Shown here piece by piece: positions 48,290-60,439 of a DNA stretch of 64,000 nt (position 1 is the stretch's first letter; the number at the start of each line of letters is the position of its first letter). This DNA comes from Heterobilharzia americana (lineage: Eukaryota; Platyhelminthes; Trematoda; Strigeidida; Schistosomatidae). Below the pieces are notes generated by a model. The model saw only the letters and a list, made by a program, of their open reading frames with translations. It had not been told where the DNA came from and made no database searches. Where the stretch lies: NCBI GenBank assembly GCA_944470555.2, contig OX104127.1:51574934-51638933 (forward strand), read 5' to 3'. The translations under genes were made by a program, and so were the position numbers.

Positions 48290-48660
48290 CTAAAATGAAA
48301 GGTTTCGAAATAAGGAAGAATCGGTCAAAAGTAGTAAAAGAGAGGAAGGAGAAATGAGAAAATGTTGAAACCAATATAGCTGTAAAGATGAAGATAAAGT
48401 GTGAATACATCTACGCCACCGACATCCATTCTGAGCCATATCATCTAGTATCCAGTCACTGGTTTCTCTTGTCACCTGGACTTCAACCGTCTAATCTCCA
48501 TCTTCATACATGACTCAAACCAACAGTCAATGAATTCATCCACTGATGCCATGTTTTAGTCTGCCTACACCGCGCCTTTCACCAGCCTCAACCTACTTCA
48601 GCTAACATTGCGCGACGAGATAGATGGTGACTACGCGAGGATAACACACATTTTCTAAGG
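48290..48660 (-). pseudogene. RTE-type RT C-terminal tail
   Basis: Minus reading shows HHLSRRAMLAEVG-GW-KAR, RQTKTWHQWMNSLTVGLSHV, WRLDG-SPGD and DMAQNGCRWRRCIHTLSSS. This is the conserved end of schistosome RTE RTs (R-x-W-x-x-G-L ... R-L-P-G-W-x-P-R-D). A tRNA-like SINE lies immediately upstream on the same strand. Confidence 0.65.
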
Positions 48661-48679
48661 GTCAATCACACTACCTAGC

Positions 48680-48800
48680 TGCCCAAATCTCACTCAGTAG
48701 GTGGAGCGGAGCTTGAACCCCCAACCCAATGGTTGCAGGCCATCTCCTTGAGTCAAAGTGCCACAGCTTCACCATTTCATCAGTTGTATCTGTCGTAAAC
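48680..48800 (-). repeat. tRNA-like SINE, minus strand
   Basis: Minus: AAGCTGTGGCACTTTGACTC (A-box side) and GGGTTGGGGGTTCAAGCTCC (B-box side), then CCACCTACTGAGTGAG. Same family as 62,128. Confidence 0.6.
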
Positions 48801-48964
48801 GATACCACTTGACAGACCTTTCCAATTTTCTCTTTTGTTAGAATCAAACCAGGTGTTCGAAAAATGAGTTCAGCTTTCTGAATTGAATCAATCCGAATAC
48901 ACCACTGGTGAGCTCGGTCCAAACCAACCCCCGGCACTTAAGTTACCTTGTTCTGGCTAGTGAG

Positions 48965-49435
48965 CACTGCTGATCGGCGTATGGTCTACAACTACTCAGA
49001 TCAGTAGGTCGCAAATTTCATATAGGTTTCTCCTCCCCTGTTATTTCAATTAGTGCTAAACTCGTGAGTTTAGCAGGGCTAATTGCAAATATCACCAACC
49101 ATGGATCGACACGAAAACATCAACTGGCCCCTTAAATCAAGTCTTCAAGAGTTTAGCCTACTTATTAGTAGTATGATTTTCTAAATAGAATTTCAATGAA
49201 CACGTTCATTTCCTTCATGCTTTACAGTCACAAATATAGTTGACATTACTTATTGGTTGTTTTCTTAGAAATATATGATTGAAAGTTATAACTCTGTGAT
49301 TTACACGTGAAACGCATACACCCCATGACCAATTTAACTACTAGTATATTAAAAATACAACACCCAATGTAAAACGTGGTGCATTTTTTCAGCATTTGCT
49401 CAGTGCGCATGAATTATTAAGGCATTTTTTCATGA
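48965..49435. other. No gene recognised
   Basis: AT-rich sequence between two RTE tails. Confidence 0.45.
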
Positions 49436-49516
49436 AAAAAAACAAATAAATCGATAGAAAATATAAGAACGAGTGAAGAAAGTGTATAAGAGGAAAAATA
49501 ACTTGGAAAATTAAGG

Positions 49517-49920
49517 TTAGTGAGACAGTGAATGGACCTGCATCATCGTGACCGAATTTCGGCCATTTAACCAAGAATCACCGATTCCTATTTCGGAACG
49601 AGCCCAATTACAAAGTTTATACCTCCATGTACGCTTTAGACCAATAGCCAGAGACTTCATGACTTGGTGCCTCTTCATGGTCTGGCCCCTATGAGCTTTC
49701 TTCCAGTGCAATCCAACTTCTGCTGGCATTCGGCGTCGGGGTGTCAGTGGATCGGCATGAGCAACCTATTTCCAAGCGACTTCAGTCCTTGACGGTTCTA
49801 ACATCGGCTGAGATGCCTTCCCTGCCTAATCTCGACACTGATCACTGAGTGATTCCATCATACGTGAGCAATGATACGAAGACAATTATGCTCGAAAACC
49901 TGTTATCTCTTCAGCTCTAC
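49517..49920 (-). pseudogene. RTE-type RT C-terminal tail, second copy
   Basis: Minus reading gives FEHNCLRIIAHV-WNHSVISVEIRQ near 49,910-49,840. Then come WKKAHRGQTMKRHQVMKSLAIGL, LCNWARSEIGIGDSWL near 49,700-49,560. This is the typical RTE thumb (F-D-x-x-C-L-R-x-I) through terminal block, with one or more frameshifts. Confidence 0.65.
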
Positions 49921-49950
49921 TATCAGCACTCATACTAAACAGCTGGAAAA

Positions 49951-49968
49951 TGAGAGAGAGAGAGAGAA
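49951..49968. repeat. (GA)n microsatellite
   Basis: Nine GA units beside the RTE tail. Confidence 0.9.
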
Positions 49969-49974
49969 CTGCAG

Positions 49975-52900
49975 CGCAGTATACTCGTCCTTTAATAGGT
50001 AGTCGGACATCTCACCAGTCAATATCAAAGATGACGCAAGTTACCAATTACTAGATGGGTTTACTGCATTTGAGTTGAGATTTCGTTAACAACTAGCCCG
50101 TTTAAGTAGATGCAACTCCTCAAGTAAGTGAAGTGACCAACGCATTCCACCACATAAATCCTTTATTAACAAACTGGTGTGAACATAGATTCCGAGAAAT
50201 TAGCTCCCTTCACCTGAAAACTTCGATGGAATACCAATCTCATCATCACGATTTACGCCTCGTACTAATGATGAACGAGGAATTGGCGTTTACATTTCAA
50301 GTACTACTACAATTCAGGTGTTTCTGAATCCACCTGAAAGCATGTTCTATTGATTTCAACAGCCGAAGTCATGAGCAGACTTATGAAACTCCCGAGGTAT
50401 CGGTCAATATTTCACTGTTCTACAAAAGGGTAGAAGGTGGTATTTTAGCCAAAACTTATTACTAACAGACTGGAAGTAAACTAATATATCAGTGTTCTAC
50501 CATATTCACCAACTTCGGTTTTCATTCGACACACCAACATCCCACTGTAGTTCCTTGAGAATGAAAACTCACGGTAGACCTCAGGGGTGAGTAGAAAATC
50601 TCTTCTGAAATCATAAAAGTGAGTAGAATTCTTTTCTTCCGGGTAATATTCACGATGACGAAACTGTGTGGGATATCTCATAGATATCCGGATATTACTT
50701 CTACACAAGTCATGCAATTATCCACCATCAAAGCAAATGGCTTTTATTACATACCGAATGGTGAAACGCCTTCACAAAAAGAATTAAACAATCACCTGTC
50801 TCAAACGTAAAATGAACAGGCGGGTTCAATACCTCCCTGAAGTCACTTCAATGGTGGCTCTAACCACCAATGGACTCAAAAACTTAAGGGGAACGCCTGT
50901 ACAAAATCCATACAAAGAGATAGAATGTTTCTGCTTCGAATTTCTACAAAGAAGAGGTTCACTATAAAAAAGAGCAATGGGCGGACAGATATTTCCGATT
51001 CACCAGCTTTCGTAAGCGTACAAAAGGAAAACGGTTTCTTACTAAGAGAAACATATCACCATGAGTTGTCTATATGATAATATACACAGCGCAGAAGAAA
51101 CAACTACAACTAAGACGTCAATTTCAGGTAATCGGCTACGCCGACCAACAAGCATACTAACCTCTCAATTTACGTCAAATAACAAAGTAGTAACTAGGTA
51201 ATAAATTCAAATTTTAGAAAAAAAAATCAACAATCTAAATCAGAAGCAAAAAAAACTGAAAGTTGAAAACAAAACTGATAAAGTTATTGGAATTTGGAAA
51301 GAAGCATACAATTAGAAATGCAATATTGGAAAACTGCTAGTGTTTACAAACAACCATCTTGTTATCTCCTTATATGCTCTACAAAATATGGATATCAGCT
51401 AGTTGATGAATTCAAATTGGACGGAGAGTTAACAGAAGGCTCAAAGGTAAGAGCACAAGAATTAATACAATAGCGAAGACCTGTAGGCTTCGGTCCATCA
51501 TCGAACACATGTCCCAAATGGGCGTTGCATCGTTTACAGGAAACTTCTACACGGACAGCCCCTGAGAATTAAACAAATTTAAGTCAACAGGTGTGTGCAG
51601 TAAGGTAAATGATAACTGGTGATGTTGAAATAATCACAAAGCATAATCACGACACTAGCGAATAGAGTTCGTACCTGATGTCAGATGTTTGGAGGCAATC
51701 GGTAGGAAGTCCCGCTCCAACTACGTTTTGCGCTTGTCCGCTCTCCTCAGCAAGGTGTATCGGCAGCCTAGAGGGAGCTGATATCCCCTCGAAGGCTCGG
51801 AACTGCGTCACGCTGTGCTTCAGCCAGGCACGTTGACATGGTGCTATTCGGGCCGCGACCGACCTCTTGTGGCATCGGATATAGCATATTGACTAGTTAC
51901 TCTCCAGCGACAAATCACTGTGCACCGTCATGCTCAGTCTACCCGTCTGATGTCTACATTACAAAATGATCAGTAGAATTCGGTCAGCACTTAGCACCAG
52001 ATAACATGATATTGGTCACTTTCCAACGACTAATTAATGTAGAGTTGCTAACCACCCATTTGTAAGTATACGTATAGACCATGAGAAGAGCTAATGAGTG
52101 TTTGCAGGTAAATGATTACCACCAGAGAAGTATGTATTCCATGAGACTTGAAGCGGATATATTAAACAATGCCGAATTTCGCACTACAACAGTAACAACG
52201 CAACGTCTCACAAACACAGCTGTTTACAAGTACTCGTTATGGGTGTGAAATCTCATTGCAGCACTCAACAACTAAGTAAGTCACAAGAAAACCACCTTTA
52301 CAAGTTTTTCGAGTCAATGACTACCCAATACACTTCCTCTAGAAATCACTACAAACAGAACACACATCAAGACTACTACCTCAACCTACGAAACGAAACA
52401 CCTAAGTATCCATCAATGAAGTCTCAGAAACTGTCAACAGACCATTTCATCCATTCCCCATCACTGTTGCACAAAACAAATCAAATCACATCAGATGTCA
52501 TGTAAACTAAAAGATTCATAATCCAGAGAAGATAAGACGAATGCATTTCATATATACTAACAATTTTCACCTTGTCAAACTCTTTACATTTCTCATTATT
52601 TCTATTGTGCAGGAGATTATGACTCAACAACTTTCCATTGTTTACTTCAGTCTCTAGCCATAGCCGGTTTAATGATGAAGTTATGCATTGTTGTTTAGTG
52701 ATAGACTGTTATACGTTTGTGATATATATAAACGTGATTGTACAGCTTTCGGAAGTGATGTCATTAAAAACAAAAATTTTCTTCGCTGAATTATCTCCTG
52801 TTTTGCATTCTATTGTGAATAGATAGATGGATAGACTTTGTTCCGTCATAGAATTAGTTTATCCTTTTTTTACTGAGGTTACATCATTTCCGGTAATGAT

Positions 52901-53450
52901 TTTTACTCCCACATAAACGTCTAACTAGTCTGTTAGCGATATTTTACAGATAGTTTTAATTATATCAGAAACGCTTGTAATCTAACAGACAAATCTATGC
53001 AGTTTATCTGCTCAGCTCTTATAAAAGCCTAGCTATGTAAATTAATTATTCAAAATCATCCCTAATCTTTAAGATATATTCTGTTCAGTTGCCCCTCTCA
53101 AACCCTAAACTTTAACGACCAAATTTCCAATTCAAAATTTACTAACAGTAGGAAAACACCTTTCATCCTTCCTTAATTATCTTTCGTTAGTGGTGTACAC
53201 ACACTGACAGAAAGAAGTGTCACTCACTTAAATTAGCGATTCCAACTGTTTTTATTCAGTTATAGCTGGTTATTATAATTAATTTTGGCAACTTAGCTAA
53301 ATCATGTGTGGATATATTCACAAAAAATACGACAATTCAAAACTAGCCTTTTCGCAGGCTTACTGATCTTCAATAGATATATTTCATCCTTAGTATCTTA
53401 TGCACTCAGCAACCTTGTGGATATTTGTGAAGTAGTCAGTGAACTATCGA
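49975..53450. other. No gene recognised; GC-richer island at 51,660-51,960
   Basis: Mostly AT-rich with short frames lacking domains. The island 51,660-51,960 is visibly GC-richer than its surroundings and may be an inserted element fragment. I could not assign its translations. Confidence 0.45.
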
Positions 53451-53454
53451 GCTA

Positions 53455-53737
53455 CTCAAACTGTGGTAGGTGAGGCGTGGTTCGAAACCGTGGTCAATTA
53501 GTTGTAAGTCATCTCCCTAAACCAGTGAGCCACAGCTCAGTTGTTGAGGTTATGAACCTTCATCGAATAAGGTGGCTGGAACATGCGTTACACATGCCTA
53601 GTGAACGTCTGCCTCGTTGCAAATTGTTAGTTGCAGTTGGTTCAGGCTGGTAAAGGGCTCGGGACGGCGAGACTAAACTATGGTACCAATCCATGAAGTC
53701 TTTAGTTGTTGATCTGAGCCATATCGAGCCATCAGTC
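53455..53737 (+). repeat. Direct repeat unit D, copy 1 (SINE head plus RTE RT tail)
   Basis: Same as 55,711-55,993 with an exact offset of 2,256 bp and only scattered mismatches. Its left part is a tRNA-like SINE on the minus strand (A-box near 53,535, B-box near 53,480). Its right part, plus strand, encodes HRIRWLEHALHMPSERLPR and DGETKLWYQSMKSLVVDL, an RTE RT tail. It ends abruptly at 53,737 in RTE RT sequence of opposite orientation. Confidence 0.8.
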
Positions 53738-55660
53738 AGGCAGGTACCTTCTCTTCCTTCCACACCTTCTGCAATAGTGGTGTGGTGTGAGCATATCCGC
53801 TGTTGTCTCTGCATCTGCTCTCAGTGCTTCTGACGGTATCCCATCTGGTCCTGCTGCTTTCCCACATTTCAGTAGCTTTATAGCCTTCAGGACTTCCATT
53901 TTTGTTGGAGGATTTATGTTCACTTGTAGTTCGGCGGTTGCAGGTGGTATTTCTGGACGAAGTGCAGATGGTGGTGGTGGTCGATTCAAGAGCCTCTTGA
54001 AGTGGTCGGCCCACTGTTTCCTTTGTTTCTCTTCTTTCGTAATTAAATTTCCGCCATCATCTTTTGTTGGTTTCGTCTGCTTTGATCTCTTCCCTGCTAG
54101 ATAGTAACCTGGTTATTTGATACAATGTTGTCAGGTCTCTGTCTCTCCTACCAGTCGGCAGCCTGTTCTGCTTCACTTGCCAGTGTTTCGTAGAAGTGTC
54201 TTTTGTCTTTGCGTGCACTCTTCTTCACTTCTTTGTCCAGTGTTTTATACATTGTACTCAGTTCCTCTTGTCATTGAGCATCCTTGCACTGGTTTATCTT
54301 CTGCTTCACCATCCTCCTTTCCCTCCTCTATCAGCTTCCATGTGTCCGTCGAGATCCATTCCTTGTCTTCTTCCTCCTTCCTCCCTAATACGGCTGTGCA
54401 GGTTTCTTTCCACATAGCTTTCAAAGACTTCCAGTGTTCTTCCACACAGCTTTCTTCAGGGATGTTCCTCGATATCTCCCATTTTGTCTTGATGGCTGCC
54501 TTGAAGATTTCCTTTGTAGTTTCATCCTTCAGTTTCCGAGTGTTGTACTTGAATTGAGGTCTATCACCAGCTTCCTTAAAGGCTTTTAACTTGATTTGGA
54601 AGGTTCCTTGCACTAGATAGTGAGTGGTGTGAACCTACATCTGCTCCTCCTCTTGACTGACCTTGTGTCAAGTAGACTGCATCTCCACTTTCTTCAGATT
54701 GAGATGAAGTCGATTTGATTTTTAGTGTGTCCATCTGGTGAAGTCCATGTCGCTTTGTGGATATCCTTGTGCTTGAACATACTGCCTCCAATCACCAAAT
54801 CGTTGAATGCACAGAATTCTGCAAACAATTCTCCATTCTCGTTCATCACCTCACTGAGCGCTTCTCGACCCATGGTTAGTTCTCTTCCTGTGTTGTCCCC
54901 TCCCAGTTTGGCATTCATGTCGCCCATTAGAATTTTGATATCGCCAACTGACGTCTTGTCCAGTGTTGATTGAAGTTGTCTGTAGAATTCCCCCTTTTTC
55001 TCTTGCTCAGCATTATTTGTAGGTGCGTGGTGTAGCATTGTATGATTGTGACCTTCCTTCCTTTTGAGTTGAATCTTGCTGTCATGATCCGATGTTGGAG
55101 GATAAGATTGGTTCCCACTGCATGAGAGCCTACGATGCTGTTGGGGACATCATGATAGCCACTCCATAACTCAGTGTGCTCATGGCTGTCGTCTAGGTGA
55201 CAATATCGGAGTAGATTATTGATTCTCCAGTTGACAGTTTGGAGAGTCCACTCCCATTCCATCTGCTTTCGCAAATCCCAAGCACTTCGATGTGATACCT
55301 TCTCATCTCGTTTGCAATCTGGGCTGCCTTGCTGAATTCAAACATGGTGTGGACATTCCATGTCCCCACGTTTACTTTCGCTTCCATCGAGTGAGGTGTA
55401 GATACATCGGCCAATTGGCTTCCCGAAGGCTTTCACCAACTGGCGTCATTTCGCCTCTCCGATTTCAGTGAGGAATAAGTTTGTTTTTATTTTTTATATA
55501 TCGTTTCTGCTTTGAAGTTTCTTTAGCGGTTGGATTTGTTTTACGGGGTAGGGTTGCTAGCCCTATGCCCAACCTTCCCTCTTTACCCGGGCTTAGGAGC
55601 GGCTAGTAACTAGTGAATTAGTTAACCAGGCGAGGTTTCGCAGGCTTACTGATCTTCAAA
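53738..55660 (-). pseudogene. RTE-type element, 5' part: endonuclease to RT start (left arm)
   Basis: Minus reading runs from a CGGGTAAAGAGGGAAGG-type 5' leader through the endonuclease (NVGTWNVHTMFEFSKAA, HIEVLGICESRWNGSG, SYGVAIMMSP, KILMGDMNAKLGG, TKNQIDFISIS). A charged linker (KAAIKTKWEIS ... DKRHFYETLASEAEQ) follows. Then comes the RT start (WADHF, LNRPPPPSALRPEIPP, LKCGKAAGPDGIPSEAL). A TAG near 55,193 and frameshifts near 55,030 and 54,700-54,600 interrupt it. The RT is cut at 53,738 before its palm. Confidence 0.8.
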
Positions 55661-55710
55661 ACATATATTTCATCCTTAGTACCTTACGCACTCCGCAACT
55701 TTGCGACCTA

Positions 55711-55993
55711 CTCAAACTGGGGTAGGTGAGGCGTGGTTCGAAACCGTGGTCAATTAGTTGTAAGTCATCTCCCTAAACCAGTGAGCCACAGCTCAGTTGT
55801 TGAGGTTATGAACCTTCATCGAATAAGGTGGCTGGAACATGCATTACACATGCCTAGTGAACGTCTGCCTCGTTGCAAATTGTTAGTTGCAGTTGGTTCA
55901 GGCTGGTAAAGGGCTCGGGACGGCGAGACTAAACTATGGTACCAATCCATGAAGTCTTTAGTTGTTGATCTGAGCCATATCGAGCCATCAGTC
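55711..55993 (+). repeat. Direct repeat unit D, copy 2 (SINE head plus RTE RT tail)
   Basis: Same unit as 53,455-53,737. Here the RTE-tail side continues past 55,993 into GGAAGTTTACATTCACAC, so copy 1 is the truncated one. The minus-strand SINE reads GAGCTGTGGCTCACTGG and GGTTTCGAACC. Confidence 0.8.
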
Positions 55994-55999
55994 GGAAGT

Positions 56000-57062
56000 T
56001 TACATTCACACACTCAAGAACAGTTACCACACATACGATCCTTCCATTTTCTTACTTGGTCTGCATTTCCAACACAATCTTCCTCATGGTTGACAGTTGT
56101 AGTGAGTTGCCTTTGTTGCAAATGTTGTGCGGTAGCACGTATTAACATTTCTTCTCCTTACAATCATTCTCCCCATTCATTTATCTTCTACATAAGTATC
56201 GGGGTGTTGTCTCAGTCGATAGTGACCTTTTCATCTCATGCATGAGTCGCTATCGAAGTTGTCCTCTCACCTTGTTAACTACTCACTCATTCATAGAGTT
56301 CACAGTTATCCTTTCTCCTTAAATCTTTGTATAGTACATCAAATGCTCAATGTGAGAACGTTTGGTGTTCAATTTCAGTGAAGGAAGGAATCCTCACCAA
56401 AGCATTTAGTTCTTCATAGCTGCGAACAACCTTATACAACATAACATAAAATATATCCGTTTACCGTTGATGTTTTAGTTAACAAGAGGCTTAAGTTTTT
56501 AAAATATATCCACGAAGTGATAACTAAATCAAATGAGCACAATTATACCTCGAATGAAGAACAGAACAACTGCACAAATTGAAATACACGAAATGAGTAT
56601 TAAGTAGTCAGTTGATCAACAAGAAGATTGACGTTGTTCTTAGATGGAGGAGGTGCATAAATTAATTGCATCCTGGAGAACTGTGGTTAGTTATCAATAT
56701 GCAAGTAGAATGTATTGTGTGTGGTCATGAAGCCTGACAGAAGGTTTGGAGAAGTGATTTGCATGAAACTAGTTAGGCAGATCGACAAAGCTCTCCTTCA
56801 TTAATCAGTAACAACTTACAGACTAGTGGCTGGTGAAGATTAAATAAATACAAGAGAGATGCAACACAATGAGGAAGGCAGTACAAACACTACCTCCTTG
56901 TTTATTTCGTCTGAGATTACCGCTAACGCTTTGCCAGTGAATTGAATATATAAATGAGACGTTTAATGCATTATGGAATGGAATAACGTATTACAAAACC
57001 ACTTGGAATGTATCAAGCAAAATCACTGCAGGTGATCACAAAAACAGTTGTAAGTTCCTAGT
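56000..57062. other. Left-arm sequence including a second Penelope 3'-end-like block
   Basis: 56,040-56,240 (minus orientation) is the mirror of 61,680-61,880, which is itself a diverged relative of 60,640-60,840. The remainder is AT-rich with no gene recognised. Confidence 0.5.
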
Positions 57063-57463
57063 CATATATTCAAGCATAGATAGCACATTTACAGTCTTTA
57101 CATTTTGTTAGTTAGTCTGCCTGTTCAACACAATATTCCACATGATTGACAGTTGTGGTGAATCACCTTTGTTACATATGTTACAAGGTGACATGTACTA
57201 ACATCGCTTCTGCTACTGATCATTCTCTCCATTCATCTTTCTTCTAATAAAGCATCGTAGTGTTGTGTCAATCGATTGTAACTTTTTTATCCCATGTGTC
57301 GGTGGCTATCGGTAATCTTTCCTCCATATTTTTTTCATTTACATCCCACTATCCACTGACGTCTAGTTAATGCTTGATGTTCATTCAGTCTGGTTTATAA
57401 TCGTCCTGATGTTTGTCTTATATAAGTCGGTGAGCTGTCTGCAGACGGCATTTTTTGCACCAC
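57063..57463 (-). pseudogene. Penelope-like GIY-YIG 3' end, inverted copy
   Basis: Mirror of 60,460-60,860. The inner edge of the arm cuts through the GIY-YIG domain at the V-V-x-K-I position. Beyond 57,463 the sequence is unrelated to the right-hand copy. Confidence 0.7.
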
Positions 57464-57790
57464 ATTATCCTAATTCCATAATCATAAAATCGGTAGGTAA
57501 TTTCATGCCATCTGTTACATAAATCCTATCAACTGCAAGAATTTTCATCAGATAACGGATTCAAAGAGTCACATTTAGAAATATTTCACTCACGTATCGG
57601 ATATATCGATGATATATCATCCATGCTTGTACAGACAGAATTGAAATTGACTTGAAAATTCTATCAAGGATAAAGAGGACTGTTTCCGCTAAACATAAGG
57701 GACCGGCAAATTATAAAAACTGAAGGAATACTTCACGAAAATTCAAATCCCAGATACCAGCACACTAAACAAAAGCTCAGTGATATAGTT
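57464..57790. other. Spacer sequence, no gene recognised
   Basis: AT-rich sequence between the left arm and the Penelope body. Confidence 0.5.
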
Positions 57791-57799
57791 ATGTGAATA

Positions 57800-59256
57800 A
57801 AGTGTCAGTGAATGGTTCTAATTCGAATTTATCTGAGAACGAAATATCACTTCTTCACAAAGGTAGTAAATTTCAACCCTGAACAAGCCACGTTTATCTG
57901 CTTTCGGGATTGTGCTGAATGTTATGAGACATAAACTATCCACTGCATTATCATATCAATCAATAGCTGAAGATGTAAAGTATAAATGCAGATGAATTAT
58001 TTGCTTCGAAACAGCTACACAAGCACGGAACATTTATGATAACCATAGCGGATAAAAGAAATACTGCAGTAGTTATGAACTCTATCCACTGTAACAGAAA
58101 AGGTAACAGGATGTCTTGATTCTGTTCACGGTAAAAAAAACACCAGAAAAACACAAGTCACATCGAATAAAGTAAAAGCCCAAACTAGCAAAATGCTACA
58201 ATCTATGAAAGAGAAACTACAACCTTCACTGTGGCTTTCTTTAACACCATAAAACTGTAACCCCTGTAGCTTGGGTGAGTTGCCAAAAGATATACACAAG
58301 TTAGATATTCCGTAACGACAACTTGTCGATTTCACCGGCTCATCAACCCACAGATCGGCATAATATTTACCTCAAATCGTAAAATATTATGGAAAAGAAG
58401 TAAAATAGAGAGTACAGAATTCCTGAGTTCAGCAATAGAATTGTGGCAACTTATATTCACGAAGGCAAAATAACATAAAGTTCTGATATTTGTTCTACCA
58501 AATACTGTCACGTACTGGTCCAAATAAGTCATGGTCTATTAAATCCTAGTGACCCCCGTTTCTGGAGGTCTATACAGACAATGGGATCTCCAGTATCTCC
58601 GATGGTTACCAGTTCGTTCAGGTAATGATGAAGTGCTCCGTGACGTCGATAATAAGGTTGAGATAAGTTTGTTATCATTAAATGCGGTAAAGTCGACGAA
58701 TTCTTTAGACACGTCAGTTGTATGTCGAAAAATGTCACATTCACCACGGAGGTTGAATCCTGTTTGAACCAAATACCTTTTCTGAACTGTCTGGTCGGAA
58801 GACAATGGAACAACAACGAAATTGAGATAACCATGTATTCAGAAAGCCATCACACTCGAATAGATATCACGATTATTATTTCGCACACAGAGCTAATCTT
58901 CCCCTAACAAAACTGGTGAGATGATTTTGTCAACCCATTCCACACTTGTGGCAGATAACCTTGAGGGAAGATCGATGAAAAGAATCTTGGAAAATGAAGT
59001 GGAAAATGGTCAGAAATGTCATCTAAATAAGGTAATCAACACCGTAGTGACTCCATATTGCAGGAAGATCACGGGAGAAATTAGAAGGATTCTTAATAAC
59101 TATGACATAAAGGTATATTTCCACACGACGAACAATCTACATTTTACCTTGATGAACGTCTGTGGAGACTGCATAGAATTGTGTATAAACCACTTCAACT
59201 ATAAGCAATATTTCCTTGTCATCGTTTCTTTTACACATTCTGTACATTATTCCTAA
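57800..59256 (+). pseudogene. Penelope-like element body (N-terminus to linker), decayed
   Basis: Plus reading in successive frames gives NSNLSENEISLLHKGSKF near 57,820, the Penelope N-terminal N-L-S-x-x-E ... L-x-K-G-x-x-F box. Then ITIADKRNTAVVMN near 58,040 (A-D-K-G-N-x-x-V-V-M) and GELPKDIHKLDIP near 58,275 (L-P-K-I-H-K-x-x-x-P-L-R-P-I-V), followed by a YLPQIVKYY helix. The linker VVTPYCRKITGEIRRILNNYDIKVYF lies near 59,045-59,125. The palm between 58,400 and 58,900 is not readable. The GIY-YIG domain would follow and is found at 60,440. Confidence 0.75.
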
Positions 59257-59259
59257 TAC

Positions 59260-60435
59260 TTGTAAAAACGAATGCTGTTTATATATACATTTTTTTGGTT
59301 GTGGCGGGAATTGCATCTTTTGCTGCTGCTAATCGTGGAAATATAATGTGCTTCTAACCATTCCGACTTCTGCCTCTGTGACTATTGCCTGTCGTGCATA
59401 ATAACTGATTGCCTTGGGAATTTACAGGACTTCTCATCCTACTTCCAAATATTACGACAATCAAGCCGACCGACGACCACAGCCGAGAGACGACAAATAT
59501 CGCCTTCTGATCTCTAGAGTATCCTAAAATTGTGGTGGACGATACCGAAGAAATAAACTCCAAGTAACCCGTGATTATCTACAATATTGACAATACTATT
59601 TGTGCTATAACGTATAACTTTTCACACACGTGTATCATAAAATCCATTTTTCTAGTAAATTATACGTAGTTTGTCATTTTGGTTTACTTGACATTCTTTG
59701 GGTCCACTACATGCAAAAGACGTTGAAGCAGTGGAAAACCAATAGAATTGCCTCTGTAAATTGAAGAGCTCGGACTGTGATGCACAATAATATAAGTAGA
59801 GCGAACATTCAGGCGGGTGAATGTTAAGGTCAAACACAACGTCTCAAGCAGATTCGAAAAACCTAATCAGTCATTTGGAAGTTGAAAAATAGATCAGTAG
59901 TTGCGCTACACACGGTCAAACCAAATTTCGATAAAAAGACTTTACGTCAAATAACGAAGGACTGACGGCCGATGACCTACAAATAGGAGCTGATTCCAAC
60001 AGCTTGAACAGATAAGACGGAGTGTGCAGTCGGCTACAACTTGGCAAATAGTGATCTATAACACTAACAAAGTGTTATGATTCGCACTAATATCTTCCAA
60101 TGATTACTGTTTATTCTGCTGCATTCAAGTAACCATTAAACAAAGAGAACCATCAACATCAGTTTATTGTTTTCCACCAGTAGGTGAAAATGACATGCAT
60201 ATCTTTTTCGCATCTTTATTTCGCATAAATATGAAAAGTAAACATTCTTCCTACACTGACTTTCGTGACACATATGACCTTCGTTATCTACTTAAGCTGT
60301 CGTAAAGCAATCATAATCCAAACAAGATTCGACAATGAGATGAACTACACTATTTCTGACCTATATGTGTATCCATGGTATTGTAATTTTCAGCTATTTC
60401 CAAGAGGCAGCTTGGACCAGATTTCCGTGGGAAAC
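59260..60435. other. Spacer sequence, no gene recognised
   Basis: AT-rich. Interrupts the Penelope body between its linker and its GIY-YIG domain, so it is either an insertion or highly decayed element sequence. Confidence 0.45.
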
Positions 60436-60439
60436 GTTG

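Larger units (their letters stand above)
53924..57463. repeat. Large inverted repeat, left arm
   Basis: Reverse complement of 60,460-64,000. Paired coordinates sum to 117,923 at the inner edge and 117,924 at the window edge, so net indel difference over 3.5 kb is about one base. Sequence identity is very high by eye, with scattered substitutions. The outer limit is unknown because the right arm runs off the window. Confidence 0.93.

Noticed and set aside
53787..54557. Plus-strand frames with many Phe, Ser and Leu (105 and 146 codons), mirrored at 63,367-63,807
   Set aside because: Antisense to the RTE endonuclease/linker. Hydrophobic composition comes from the reverse strand of Lys/Glu-rich coding sequence, so the apparent membrane segments are not real.
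58529..58834. Minus-strand frames containing KEFVDF, as in Penelope RTs
   Set aside because: Only six residues match and the surrounding Penelope signals are on the plus strand. It could be a tiny inverted piece, but it is not supportable.
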